In this document: piece by piece, positions 53,441-61,901 of the stretch | Layout: each line of letters opens with the position of its first letter | How positions within the stretch are numbered: position 1 is the first letter of the stretch | Assembly: GCA_020060215.1 (NCBI GenBank) | Contig: JAGVAP010000074.1 | Span: forward strand, 87,041-151,040 | Reading direction: 5' to 3' | DNA length: 64,000 nucleotides | Source of the DNA: Deltaproteobacteria bacterium | GTDB taxonomy: Bacteria > Desulfobacterota > DSM-4660 > Desulfatiglandales > HGW-15 | Notes under the pieces: model-generated | What the model saw: the letters and a program-made list of their open reading frames with translations, nothing else | What the model was told of the DNA's origin: nothing | Database searches by the model: none | Program-made: the position numbers and the translations under genes

Positions 53441-54109
53441 ATGCAGGAAAGACGGGCATCCGCACAGGTCATGGCGGACGGGTACAGGATTCTGGCCGGG
53501 TGTTACTATCCTCCCGACGACGGGCAGGACGGCCGCGTGCACGATCTCGCATCGGTCATAAGCCAGGTCTGCCCTGATGCGGAGCAGGATGTGCGTGCCA
53601 TGCAGGAAATAATCCCGCATGCGGATCGGATCATCGACTACTCGAGGCTTTTTGTCGGACCCTTCGCCGTGCAGGCACCCCCCTATGGGGCGGTTTACCT
53701 GGATCCCGGAAACCGGGGGCATGGGACCTCGGCAGCCGGCGTGAGGGATTTTTACCTGGAAATGGGCCTGGAACTTTCCAGGGATTGCCGCGAACTGCCC
53801 GATCACATCTCCGTAGAGCTGGAATTCATGCATTTCCTCTGCATCAAGGAGGCCGAGGCTGCGAGTCGGTCCGACCTGGAGACGGTGCTCCATTTTTCCC
53901 AAAAGCAGAAGGAGTTCATCGACGGGAGTCTTGGCTGGGTCAACGAGTTCACCGACCGGATCCGCGCCGGCGCCGCAACCGGGTTCTACAGAGGCCTGGC
54001 CGGATGCACCCGCATCTTCATTGACAGCCACCTGAATTCGATTAGGAGTCTTGTAGGATGGGTGCAGCGGAGCGAAACCCATCGCTCCGGCGGCGCGGCA
54101 CGCCGCTGA
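53441..54109 (+). CDS. TorD/DmsD-type chaperone for the molybdoenzyme, with repeat-derived tail
   Basis: 222 residues. The helical core is typical of TorD-family proteins: YRILAGCYYPPDD, DYSRLFVGPFAVQAPPYGAVYLD and, near the middle, LPDHISVELEFMHFLCIKEAEA (the EFM.FL..KE helix). Such chaperones bind the Tat signal and assist cofactor insertion into the catalytic subunit, here the ArrA-like protein. ATG 53441 follows the arrC stop by five bases. The last 18 residues (SLVGWVQRSETHRSGGAARR) are encoded by a dispersed repeat that has extended the frame; the original C-terminus was probably near residue 200. Confidence 0.82.
   Translation: MQERRASAQVMADGYRILAGCYYPPDDGQDGRVHDLASVISQVCPDAEQDVRAMQEIIPHADRIIDYSRLFVGPFAVQAPPYGAVYLDPGNRGHGTSAAGVRDFYLEMGLELSRDCRELPDHISVELEFMHFLCIKEAEAASRSDLETVLHFSQKQKEFIDGSLGWVNEFTDRIRAGAATGFYRGLAGCTRIFIDSHLNSIRSLVGWVQRSETHRSGGAARR
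54053..54084 (+). repeat. Dispersed 32-base repeat, copy 2
   Basis: GTAGGATGGGTGCAGCGGAG...CCCATCG matches the copy at 26118-26149 in opposite orientation with about three differences. It lies within the 3' end of the chaperone frame. Confidence 0.65.
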
Positions 54110-54178
54110 CCCGTCCTTTCTCCTTGTCCCCTGCCCGCGGCCCCTATCCCCGTCGAACGACAAACACCACAGGGCGAA

Positions 54179-57100
54179 TCAAAAAGGGACGAAGGAGTGG
54201 CTTACCAGCGCGTCGATGCACGCCATGATCTGATCGTCGGTGCTGTGGTTGATCGTGATGGCCCGCGCCGGGCACTCCGCCGCGCAGATGCCGCAGCCGC
54301 GGCATTTTGCGGCAGGGATCTCCGAGACCCCCTCGGCATTGATGAATGGCGCATCGAAAGGGCATGACCTCACGCATACGAGGCAGGCCGTGCAGGCCTC
54401 CGGGTCCACCTTCGCCACCGTCGCCGAGGTGGACATCTGAGAGCGGCGAAGGATCTTGACCGCCTGCTGGCCCGCTCCTTGGGCCATGGATATGGTCTCT
54501 GGGATCAAGCGAGGGCTATGGGCCAATCCGGCGAGGAATATGCCCGGGGTGGAGAACTCCAATGGGCGCAGCTTCACGTGCGCTTCCATGAAAAACCCTT
54601 CGGCGACCCGCGGGAGCTTCAGCAGACCCGCAATCTCATCGGCGCCGGCGTGGGGACGAATCCCTGCGCTCAGCACGACGAGGTCGGGGTGGATGCGGAA
54701 CTCCTGTCCCGAGCTGCGGTCCGTGAAATCCAGCGTGAGATGCCCCTGCCCGTCGCGGGTCACCTCGGGAGGATGGTCGGGGCTGTAGCGGAAGAATAGG
54801 ACATTCCTTTGCCTGGCCTCCCCATAGGAGAGCTCCTTGAACCCGAACGTCCTCATGTCGCGGTACAAGACGAGCACCTGGATCCCCGGGTGCGCCTCCT
54901 TCAGCGCCAGGCTGTTCTTCACGGCTGCGCTGCAACACACCCTGCTGCAGAAGGGAAATTCCGGAGTCCGTGAACCTACACACTGGATCATCACCACCCT
55001 CTGGATCTTCCGAACCCAGCCGGGATCTTCCTGGATGCGCCTTGAAAGCTCCACCTGCGTCATAATCCGCGGATCGCTCCCATATCCGTATTCAACGGGC
55101 TGATAGGCTTGCCCGCCTGTTGCAACGACCACGGCGCCATACTCGACAGCCTTCCCGCCTGCAGGGGTCGAGATGGTCCCTTCGAACCTCCCCACATAAC
55201 CGCCGTGCGTTTTGAGCCGGCTGTCCAGGTGCAGCGTGATCTTCGGGTTGGCCTGGACCCTCCGGCAGAGGTCTTCGACCAGATGGGGAGGTCGATCCCC
55301 TTCCAGGGTCATCGTGAGGTTTCTCGCGAATCCGCCCAGCTCCCCCTCTCTTTCGATCAGGTGAACCGAAAATCCCTGGTCCGCAATCGTCAGGGCGGCG
55401 GCCATTCCGGCGATTCCCCCGCCGACGACGAGCGCCCGCCGCACCACAGGATAGGAGCTCTCCTGGAGAGGTTGCAGCAAGGTTGCACGGGAGACGGCCG
55501 CCCGGGTCAGATCCACCGCCTTGGCCGTGGCCTCGTCCGGTGGATGGACCCAGGAGCAGTGGTTCCGGATATTGGCCATGTCGAACAGGTGCGGGTTGAG
55601 CCCCGCCCGTTTGAGCGCCTCCCGAAACAGGGGCTCATGCGTTCTCGGGGAACAGGCGGCCACGACCACCCGGTTGAGGCGATGCTCGCGGATCTGCTCC
55701 ACGATTCGATCCAGGGTCTCGGAGGAGCAGGTGAACATGAAATCGGCGGCGTGCGCCACGCCCGCCGTTTCCCGGACCCGCTCCAGGACCTCGGGGATTC
55801 GAACCACGCCGGCGATATTGGTACCGCAATGGCACACGAACACCCCGATCCGAGGCGGTCCGTCCACCGGCAATTCGGCAGGGAGATCGGGTTCGGTTTG
55901 CTCTTCAAGACTGGCGTCTGCAAGCAGGACGGCCGCGCCCGCGGCCGCGGCCCCTGCCTGAACGACGGTCTCAGGAATATCCTTGGGCGCCTCGATGCCT
56001 CCGCACACGAAGACGCCTGGTCTGGATGTGGAGACCGGCTCCGCAAACCGGGAAGTCAGGAACCCATAGGGGTTCGTCTCCAGACCGAGCCTTCCGATCA
56101 GCTCCGAGCATGGGGCCGAGGGCTGCAGACCGGAGGAGAGGACGACCAGCTCGAATTCCTCTTCGACCTTGCGGTTGTACTGATGATCAAAGGTCTCGAT
56201 GATGAGGTTCTCGTTTTCCGGGTTCCAGTAGAGCTGCGAGATCATCGACCGCCGGAAGACCACGCCGTGGGCCTTGCGGGCGCGCTCCACATACTCGTCA
56301 AAGCCCTTTCCCTGTGCGCGCACGTCCATGAAGTAGATGGAAGCGTGCGCTTCAGGATGGTGAATCCGGGTGAGTACGGCCTGTTTGACCGCATGCATGC
56401 AGCATACCGAGGAGCAGAACGGCCGATTCCGGCTCATGTCCCTGGAAAGCACGCACTGGATCCACGCTACGCTCCGGGGCGGCCGCCCGTCCGAAGGGCG
56501 AAGGATATGCCCCCCATGGGGTCCGGTGGCGGACATCATCCGCTCATACTGTAAGGAGCCGACGACGTTCCTGTAGCGGCCGTATCCATACTCTCCGGAT
56601 GCGGTGTTCAACGCCGGCTCGAACCCGGTGGACACGATGACTGCCCCAACATCGAACGTGAGCGTCTCAGGCCTTTGTTCGAAATCCACCGCCCCCGCAG
56701 GGCAGACCTTGCGGCAAAGGCCGCAGCGCTTCCGTTGGATATAAAGGCAGTTTTCCGCATCCAGCGCATACTTCAGCGGGACCGCCTGGGGGAACGTAAG
56801 GTAGGCGGCCTTGCGGAACCCGAGATCGCCGTTGAATCCATCCGGCACCTTCTTCGGGCACTTTTCCGCGCACTTCCCGCACGCGATGCACTTCGTTTCA
56901 TCGATGTAGCGCGGCCTTCTCTCCACAGCGGCCCTGAACCGGCCCGGCTCGCCCTCGAGGCCGACCAGCCTGCTCCCCGTGAGGATCCGGATTCGCGGGT
57001 GTCTGGCCACAGCGGCGAGTTTCGGGGAAAACATGCAGGCGGAGCAGTCGTTCGTGGGGAATGTCTTGTCCAGCCGGGCCATGACCCCGCCGAGGCTGAA

Positions 57101-57247
57101 ATCCTGTTCGATCAGGCAGACCATGAACCCGGATTCCGCAAGGTCCAGAGACGTCTGAATCCCCCCGATCCCCCCGCCCGCCACAAGGACGGTCCCCACG
57201 GCTCCCATTCGCCGTTCGATGATGGACCTACTAAGTTCGATGTTCAT
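54179..57247 (-). CDS. hdrA: HdrA-like flavin/iron-sulfur electron-bifurcation protein, double module
   Basis: 1022 residues. The N-terminal half is an FAD domain (VLVAGGGIGGIQTSLDLAESG near residue 20) with ferredoxin clusters CIACGKCAEKCPKK and CGLCRKVCPAGAV. The second half begins at about residue 475 with the canonical HdrA N-terminus (IGVFVCHCGTNIAG, AACSPRTHEPLFR, ANIRNHCSW), a second FAD site (ALVVGGGIAGMAAAL near 588) and C-terminal clusters CTACLVCVRSCP and CRGCGICAAECP. HdrA proteins branch electrons between ferredoxin and a HdrBC-type thiol or disulfide site. The double form is common in sulfate reducers. hdrB and hdrC lie upstream on the same strand. An alternative start 13 codons in (MGAVGTV) is possible. 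Confidence 0.9.
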   Translation of the reverse strand: MNIELSRSIIERRMGAVGTVLVAGGGIGGIQTSLDLAESGFMVCLIEQDFSLGGVMARLDKTFPTNDCSACMFSPKLAAVARHPRIRILTGSRLVGLEGEPGRFRAAVERRPRYIDETKCIACGKCAEKCPKKVPDGFNGDLGFRKAAYLTFPQAVPLKYALDAENCLYIQRKRCGLCRKVCPAGAVDFEQRPETLTFDVGAVIVSTGFEPALNTASGEYGYGRYRNVVGSLQYERMMSATGPHGGHILRPSDGRPPRSVAWIQCVLSRDMSRNRPFCSSVCCMHAVKQAVLTRIHHPEAHASIYFMDVRAQGKGFDEYVERARKAHGVVFRRSMISQLYWNPENENLIIETFDHQYNRKVEEEFELVVLSSGLQPSAPCSELIGRLGLETNPYGFLTSRFAEPVSTSRPGVFVCGGIEAPKDIPETVVQAGAAAAGAAVLLADASLEEQTEPDLPAELPVDGPPRIGVFVCHCGTNIAGVVRIPEVLERVRETAGVAHAADFMFTCSSETLDRIVEQIREHRLNRVVVAACSPRTHEPLFREALKRAGLNPHLFDMANIRNHCSWVHPPDEATAKAVDLTRAAVSRATLLQPLQESSYPVVRRALVVGGGIAGMAAALTIADQGFSVHLIEREGELGGFARNLTMTLEGDRPPHLVEDLCRRVQANPKITLHLDSRLKTHGGYVGRFEGTISTPAGGKAVEYGAVVVATGGQAYQPVEYGYGSDPRIMTQVELSRRIQEDPGWVRKIQRVVMIQCVGSRTPEFPFCSRVCCSAAVKNSLALKEAHPGIQVLVLYRDMRTFGFKELSYGEARQRNVLFFRYSPDHPPEVTRDGQGHLTLDFTDRSSGQEFRIHPDLVVLSAGIRPHAGADEIAGLLKLPRVAEGFFMEAHVKLRPLEFSTPGIFLAGLAHSPRLIPETISMAQGAGQQAVKILRRSQMSTSATVAKVDPEACTACLVCVRSCPFDAPFINAEGVSEIPAAKCRGCGICAAECPARAITINHSTDDQIMACIDALVSHSFVPF

Positions 57248-57496
57248 CTAAAGTTCCAGGTTCAAAGTTCAAGGTTCAAGGTGTTTCTTGTCCTAGCGCG
57301 GCGGTCGTCCATCCGCTCTTTCCGACCTCTGCCCTCATGTATGAACTTCGTCGAGTTAGAGGTTTCAGGTTTCAGTGTTCAGGGGTCAGGAAACGGATGG
57401 ATGACCGGGGCTGACACCCGAAACCTGACACCCTGTCCAAATTGGCATCGGCCAGCGGCTGGGCTGATCTCTGACTTCCGGCCTCTGACCTCTGCC
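57248..57496. repeat. Repeat-rich spacer inside the hdrCBA set, with stem-loop copy B
   Basis: The region holds direct repeats of GGTTCAAAGTTCAA (57254-57284) and, at 57363-57432, the second copy of the stem-loop element of 37544-37604. In this copy the centre GGTCAGGAAACGGATGGATG...CTGACACCCGAAACC is the reverse complement of copy A, whereas the flanking words (ATGAACTTCGTC, CATCGGCCAGCGGC, CTGACTTCCGGCCTC) keep the same orientation. No gene seen. Confidence 0.65.
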
Positions 57497-58336
57497 TCAC
57501 GGCAGGATCCCCTTTCCCCTGAGCATGGGGACGGGATCCACCACATGCCCGCGGAACCGGAGGCGCGAATCCACACCCGCCGAAAAGGCCAGGTGCAGCA
57601 GTTCGGTGAAATAGAAGACAGGCATGGGAGCGCAACCGACGGCCTTCTGCGTCATGTCCAGATTGCACTGGCAAAGGGGGCAGGAGACCACCATGGCGTC
57701 GGCCCCCGCCTGGCGGGCCTTTTCCATGAGTCGGCCTACGAGGGAGATCAGGATGTCCCGGCGGCCGATCCCGATGCTCGCCCCGCAGCAGGTCGTCTTG
57801 TAGGACCAGTCGAGGACGTCGGCGCCGGCCGCGCGGGCGAGGATATCGAGGGTCTGGGGGTTCTCGTAATCCTTGAAGCCCGTGATCCAGGGGGGACGCA
57901 CCATCTGGCACCCGTAATAGCAGACCACCTTCAGCCCCTCGAGGGGTTTGGAAACAGTCGATTGGATCTTCTCCAGGACCGCTTTCCGGGTCAGGAATCG
58001 CGTCATCTCATGGATCTTCACCGTCCCGTTCACCGGGATGTCGGACAGGTAGGATCCCCTGCCGATCATGGTTTGGGAGTGGCGCAGCCGGTTGAAGCAG
58101 TTGGGGCACGGGGCCACGATGTCGAGCCCCATCCTCTCGGCAGCCGCCAGATTCCTGGCCGGAAGCAGGACGGCAAGCGTCTCATCCAGGCTGTGCGTGG
58201 CGCTTGCCCCGCAGCAGGACCAGTCGTCGATCTCCACCAGCTCCCATTCGAGCTGCTGAAAGACATCCTGAATGGAGCGGGCGTAGTCGGAGGCCATCCC
58301 CTCTAGCGAGCATCCCGGGTAGTAGGAGATCCTCAT
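57497..58336 (-). CDS. hdrB: HdrB-like heterodisulfide reductase subunit
   Basis: 279 residues. Two CCG domains are visible: WSCCGASATHS with CPNCFNRL, and TTCCGASIGIG with CPLCQCNLD. In HdrB these cysteines bind the non-cubane [4Fe-4S] clusters that cleave a heterodisulfide. The N-terminus MRISYYPGCSLEGMASDYARS is the family start; ATG 58336 overlaps the hdrC stop by four bases. The true substrate in a non-methanogen is unknown; a disulfide or a DsrC-like protein is often proposed. Confidence 0.92.
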   Translation of the reverse strand: MRISYYPGCSLEGMASDYARSIQDVFQQLEWELVEIDDWSCCGASATHSLDETLAVLLPARNLAAAERMGLDIVAPCPNCFNRLRHSQTMIGRGSYLSDIPVNGTVKIHEMTRFLTRKAVLEKIQSTVSKPLEGLKVVCYYGCQMVRPPWITGFKDYENPQTLDILARAAGADVLDWSYKTTCCGASIGIGRRDILISLVGRLMEKARQAGADAMVVSCPLCQCNLDMTQKAVGCAPMPVFYFTELLHLAFSAGVDSRLRFRGHVVDPVPMLRGKGILP

Positions 58337-58929
58337 TCCCCGGCCCCCCTCATCCTGCTGACCTTCCGGATTTCCTCCATGTCCCGGCACCGGTGAGGAA
58401 GAAGCCTCAACCGGCCCCTCCGCCAGAGGGTCACCGCGGCGTCCAGGTCATGTCTCCACCCGCCGGTGCGCATCTTCTCTATGGCGACGGAGGGGTTGAG
58501 ATTCAAGGAGGCCATGAGCCAGACCTCATTGACCCTGCCGAAGCGCCTGAGCTCATCCAGGAAGGTCCTGTGGAAGGCCGCCAGGATCTTCTCCTGAGGT
58601 TTGGTGTTGCTTTTCACGGCTTCACTCCTCACATGGAGCATCACCCCGGCCACCGGCACGTCGTTCGGGCAGTAGGTTGCGCACATCTCGCAGGAGAGAC
58701 AGACCCAGATGGTGGTGGAGGCCATCAGTTTTTCCCGCCAGCCGAGCTGGACATGCCGGATCACCTGGTGCGGTTTGATGTCCATGTATTGACCGACCGG
58801 GCAGGCGTTGGTGCAGCGTTCGCATTGATAGCACGCGGATATGGAACCGCCCGTCTCCCTCTCGATCCGGTGGAGGTACTCTGCTCCCCCCTCCAGAAGG
58901 AGTGTTCTCTTGTCCTCGGCTATGGCCAT
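58333..58929 (-). CDS. hdrC: HdrC-like iron-sulfur subunit
   Basis: 198 residues. Two ferredoxin-type clusters: CYQCERCTNACPVGQYM and CLSCEMCATYCPNDVPVAGVM. The C-terminal part is helical and basic. ATG 58929 has GGAGAG seven bases upstream; a longer frame runs to 59136 but covers the promoter region. HdrC passes electrons from HdrA to HdrB. First gene of hdrCBA, behind a CRP/FNR-like palindrome. Confidence 0.9.
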   Translation of the reverse strand: MAIAEDKRTLLLEGGAEYLHRIERETGGSISACYQCERCTNACPVGQYMDIKPHQVIRHVQLGWREKLMASTTIWVCLSCEMCATYCPNDVPVAGVMLHVRSEAVKSNTKPQEKILAAFHRTFLDELRRFGRVNEVWLMASLNLNPSVAIEKMRTGGWRHDLDAAVTLWRRGRLRLLPHRCRDMEEIRKVSRMRGAGE

Positions 58930-58993
58930 GGTCCGTCTCTCCGGTTCTGCAATGGTGTTCAGAAGCGATTCGCACTCCACATAGTATACAAAA

Positions 58994-58999
58994 AGAATA
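58994..58999 (-). promoter_or_regulatory. Extended -10 element of hdrC promoter
   Basis: The minus strand has TGGTATTCT, an extended -10 (TGnTATTCT). It would place +1 near 58987, with the palindrome at 59021-59034 centred about 41 bases upstream, the class II activator position. An alternative TATACT (58983-58988) is closer to the gene. Confidence 0.4.
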
Positions 59000-59020
59000 C
59001 CAATGCCGGCCCGGTTCACA

Positions 59021-59034
59021 TTGACTTGAGTCAA
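59021..59034. promoter_or_regulatory. CRP/FNR-family operator upstream of hdrCBA
   Basis: TTGACTTGAGTCAA is a perfect inverted repeat TTGAC-N4-GTCAA, the half-sites of FNR, DNR and HcpR-type regulators. Site identity beyond the superfamily cannot be decided. Confidence 0.5.
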
Positions 59035-59175
59035 TTGTTCAAAAAAAATGAGACACCCTATCCGGGGTCTTGAGAGGAAATGACTGGGGTTCCGCCCCGG
59101 CGAGTGCACCCGCAGCGCTTGGTGTAGAACCTTCACGAAGATCAGGGGGGATGAATGCCGAAAGAGAGGTGCGAC

Positions 59176-59580
59176 TCACGCCCGGGAAGAATTCCGGTGC
59201 GCGGCCGGGGAACCGCCGAGGATACCGAGCCTCCGGATCTTCTGCCTGAAGTGTTTCCGCTCCACGCGGGAGATACGGGAGGCGGCCGAAAGATTCCCCT
59301 CGGTGCGATCCACGACGCTCTGGAAGTACCGCTTCTCGAACTCCTCCTTCGCCTCGGCATAGGTCATGTCGCTCAGCCGGGTCTTCCGGGGATTCCTGTA
59401 GACCTTTTCCATCAGCATGGGCATGTCCTTCAGCTCCACGAGCGGCGGTGTCGCCAGGATCACGGCCTGGGAAATCATGCTCTGCAGCTCGCGAACGTTT
59501 CCCGGCCAGGAGTAGCGATACAGTTTCTGCAGCAGGGTGGGAGAGAACCCGACCAGGGCCTTCCCGCTCTCCTTGTGTGT
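59176..59580 (-). pseudogene. C-terminal remnant of a sigma-54-dependent activator
   Basis: The frame reads [35 protein letters not shown], i.e. the end of an AAA+ activator domain, followed by a Fis-type HTH (NLSAASRISRVERKHFRQKIRRLG). The ATPase core (Walker A, GAFTG, Walker B) is missing: upstream of about 59580 the frame enters the DUF3795 gene region in another frame. It is a truncated gene, possibly a lost regulator of the neighbouring hdr operon. Confidence 0.75.
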
Positions 59581-59633
59581 CGATTCCAGGCCTTTTTTTT
59601 CGGGGGTTTGACAGTCTCCCGCAGGACTGCCAT

Positions 59634-60125
59634 TCAATCCGGATCCAGGGGCGCTTTGCATAGATTGCACGAGACCGCCCCGCGGAAAACCCTGTTGCCG
59701 CAGCCGGGACAGACGTAGCGGGCCTCTTCGTCCTCGATCCATCTCTCGGTGCCGAACTTCCGCCAGTACGGTATCACCCTCAGGATAACCCTCTTGCCCA
59801 CGGTCATGGGGAAACGCTCGATATGACGACAGGGGAACTCATCACACTGGTGACAGCCGGCGTAGCCTTTCTCCTGCGTGCATGCCCTGATGTCGCACTG
59901 CCGGCAGTGCATGAACCGGTCGTCGGACAGGCAGCCGCGGCATCGAATATCCTCGACCGACAGGTCCTGGCTGTTGGGAAGAGTGCCTTTGCCCGGGACC
60001 GCTCCCTTGTATAGAGCCACCAACCGTTCCTTCAGTTTCAGGTTGTCGTCGCGATGGGCGATATGGATGGCGCAGACCCCGCAGTAAAGACCACAAGGTG
60101 AGACGAAATCCGGGTTGATCTCCAT
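59634..60125 (-). CDS. DUF3795 family Cys-rich protein
   Basis: 163 residues. The N-terminal PCGLYCGVCAIHIA pattern is the DUF3795 hallmark, followed by RCRGCLSDDRFMHCRQCDIRACTQEKGYAGCHQCDEFPC, and a C-terminal zinc-ribbon YVCPGCG...VSCNLC. The 15 or so Cys suggest several metal sites. ATG 60125 has AGGAGG nine bases upstream. Function of the family is unknown. Confidence 0.82.
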   Translation of the reverse strand: MEINPDFVSPCGLYCGVCAIHIAHRDDNLKLKERLVALYKGAVPGKGTLPNSQDLSVEDIRCRGCLSDDRFMHCRQCDIRACTQEKGYAGCHQCDEFPCRHIERFPMTVGKRVILRVIPYWRKFGTERWIEDEEARYVCPGCGNRVFRGAVSCNLCKAPLDPD

Positions 60126-60176
60126 GCTTCCAGCCTCCTGATAATTCCATCCTGACAGTCGACTCTGTTCCTGCAC

Positions 60177-60512
60177 GCATAGATGGACAGATCAGCTGAG
60201 TTCCGATAAGCGGTCGGTCAGCCTTTTGCGGCAAAGGCTCCATGAAATACCACGGTTCCGACTGGTCTCGTCTTGGTGGAACCGCAGCGCAAGAAAGTAC
60301 TGCTGCGGAACCCCCTCAAGGACCAGCTCCTCGGATGTTCCTGAACCCGAACCGTTGTAGTAGCCGGGATCCCCTACGAGCGCGCACCCCCTTTTGCACC
60401 CAAATCCTTCAGGGAAGCCAAGTTTCCAATGCCCTGCCTCTGCAATCTCGGCAGGACAGATATGGGACCGAGACCGTCCCAGCCGCGACTGCCGTCGGAA
60501 ATGGTCACCGGA
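60177..60512. other. 336-base intergenic region
   Basis: No gene seen. A GGTTCC...GGAACC pair (60264-60293) is present; nothing else is supported. The start of the DUF3795 gene lies on one side and the end of trmO on the other. Confidence 0.4.
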
Positions 60513-60989
60513 CTATGACTTGAATCGCTCGTCTGACTTCCGTCCTGAGACCGTCCCTTTGGCCTGCTCGAGCCACCCGATCCGCTCCGCTTCACGGCTG
60601 TCGAATTCAGGGACATAGGGCTTGATGTCGAGGAGGGGCGTGCCGTCCAGGATGTCCACGTCCAGGACATGAAGAACGCGACCTTCGACCCTTTCCAGCC
60701 GTACGACCGACAACCCAATGGGGTTGGGTCTCTTGGGGGCGCGCGTTGAAAACAGCCCGCGCAACTGCTTGTCCATGAAGGGGACGACCTTCAGGTTATA
60801 CCCCTGGCTGCGGTGGAAGAGGTACAGCAGAATGATGTGGGAAAACCCGTCCAAATCCTGGAGGCCCTCTCCGAATTCCTCAAATATCTCGATACGACCT
60901 TCCACTCCCACGGCGCCGGCCGGCTGGATGGGCATGCCTTCGGGCTCCATAAATGGAGTGTGGATGATTCCAATGGGATTCATTTCCAT
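60513..60989 (-). CDS. trmO: TrmO-type tRNA methyltransferase (TsaA/YaeB family)
   Basis: 158 residues. The start MEMNPIGIIHTPF and the motif RAPKRPNPIGLSVVRL are the family signatures, with DILDGTPLLDIKPYVPEFD at the C-terminal part. Enterobacterial TrmO N6-methylates threonylcarbamoyl-adenosine 37 of tRNA-Thr using S-adenosylmethionine; members of the same family in other bacteria and archaea are shorter, as here, and have not all been tested. ATG 60989 has GAGGAG six bases upstream. Confidence 0.85.
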   Translation of the reverse strand: MEMNPIGIIHTPFMEPEGMPIQPAGAVGVEGRIEIFEEFGEGLQDLDGFSHIILLYLFHRSQGYNLKVVPFMDKQLRGLFSTRAPKRPNPIGLSVVRLERVEGRVLHVLDVDILDGTPLLDIKPYVPEFDSREAERIGWLEQAKGTVSGRKSDERFKS

Positions 60990-61091
60990 CGTTTTCTCCT
61001 CGCTCCGATGGAGCGGACGACCCTTGTTCGAGCAACCCGCCTGATCCACTCATTCATGCGCTTCTTTTGAAAGCGTAGCCGCGGCGATCCA

Positions 61092-61334
61092 TCATCTGAC
61101 GATCCAGAGAGCGACCAGGGGTGCCAGGTTGAACAAAATGATTCCTATCTTGAAGATCGCCATACCGCCATAATGAAGGGCGTCGAATTGGTCACGGGAC
61201 AGATGAAACCACCTGCCGTGCAACCGCTGAATCCAGTCGTGGCCAAACGCGAAGAACAGGAACCACACCAGCAATAGGACGTAGTTGACGATCGTACACC
61301 ACAAAAGGAAGTTCCGCACTGATTCTGTGCTCAT
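61092..61334 (-). CDS. Small membrane protein (DUF6868-like)
   Basis: 80 residues with two hydrophobic helices (FLLWCTIVNYVLLLVWFLFFAF and MAIFKIGIILFNLAPLVALWIV) and between them HDWIQRLHGRWFHLSRDQFDALHYGG. GGAGG lies seven bases before the ATG. I recall this layout from a family of short inner-membrane proteins of unknown function. It lies 70 bases after tspO on the same strand. Confidence 0.65.
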   Translation of the reverse strand: MSTESVRNFLLWCTIVNYVLLLVWFLFFAFGHDWIQRLHGRWFHLSRDQFDALHYGGMAIFKIGIILFNLAPLVALWIVR

Positions 61335-61403
61335 TTTTTGACCTCCCCCCATGCACATAACCGATGGTCGGTAAACCTCGCCCATCCTTGCTGACAGTCA
61401 CGG

Positions 61404-61901
61404 TCAGGCCAGCACCGCAGGGTTGCGCTGCCAAATCGCATATGTCAGGGCTGATGCAAAACTCACCCACCCCAGGTAAGGAATCAGCAGAGCCCCAGCC
61501 ATGGGACGTACGCGCCAGAAGACCAAAACCGTGCAGAGAACGAGTATCCAGAGAATGAGGACTTCACCAAAGGCCAGGGCACCGAGATGCCATGCAAAAA
61601 ACAGCCATGTCCAAAGCGCGTTTACGGCCAACTGCATCAGAAACAGCAAAAGCGCAGTTCGTGCCCTCCGAAACCCCCGCTCTCGCCAGACCAGCCAAGC
61701 GGCGACCCCCATGAGGAGATAGAGCAAGGTCCAAACCGGCGCGAAGACCCAGGAAGGAGGGGCCCACGCAGGGCGGCTGAGCTGTTCGTAGAACTCTCCC
61801 GCGTCCGCCGACGCCATTCCGCCAATCGCCGCGGCCGCGAAGCTGACGGCGAGCCATCCCACGAGACCGAAAAGTCGCTTTTGCACTGAACCGTATGCCA
61901 T
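61404..61901 (-). CDS. tspO: TspO/MBR family tryptophan-rich sensory protein
   Basis: 165 residues with five membrane helices and the family motifs WAPPSWVFAPVWTLLYLLMGVAAWLVW and NALWTWLFFAW, then LIPYLGWVSFASALTYAIWQRNP. TspO proteins bind porphyrins and other hydrophobic ligands in the membrane. It lies ahead of the small two-helix membrane gene and may be co-transcribed with it. Confidence 0.93.
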   Translation of the reverse strand: MAYGSVQKRLFGLVGWLAVSFAAAAIGGMASADAGEFYEQLSRPAWAPPSWVFAPVWTLLYLLMGVAAWLVWRERGFRRARTALLLFLMQLAVNALWTWLFFAWHLGALAFGEVLILWILVLCTVLVFWRVRPMAGALLIPYLGWVSFASALTYAIWQRNPAVLA

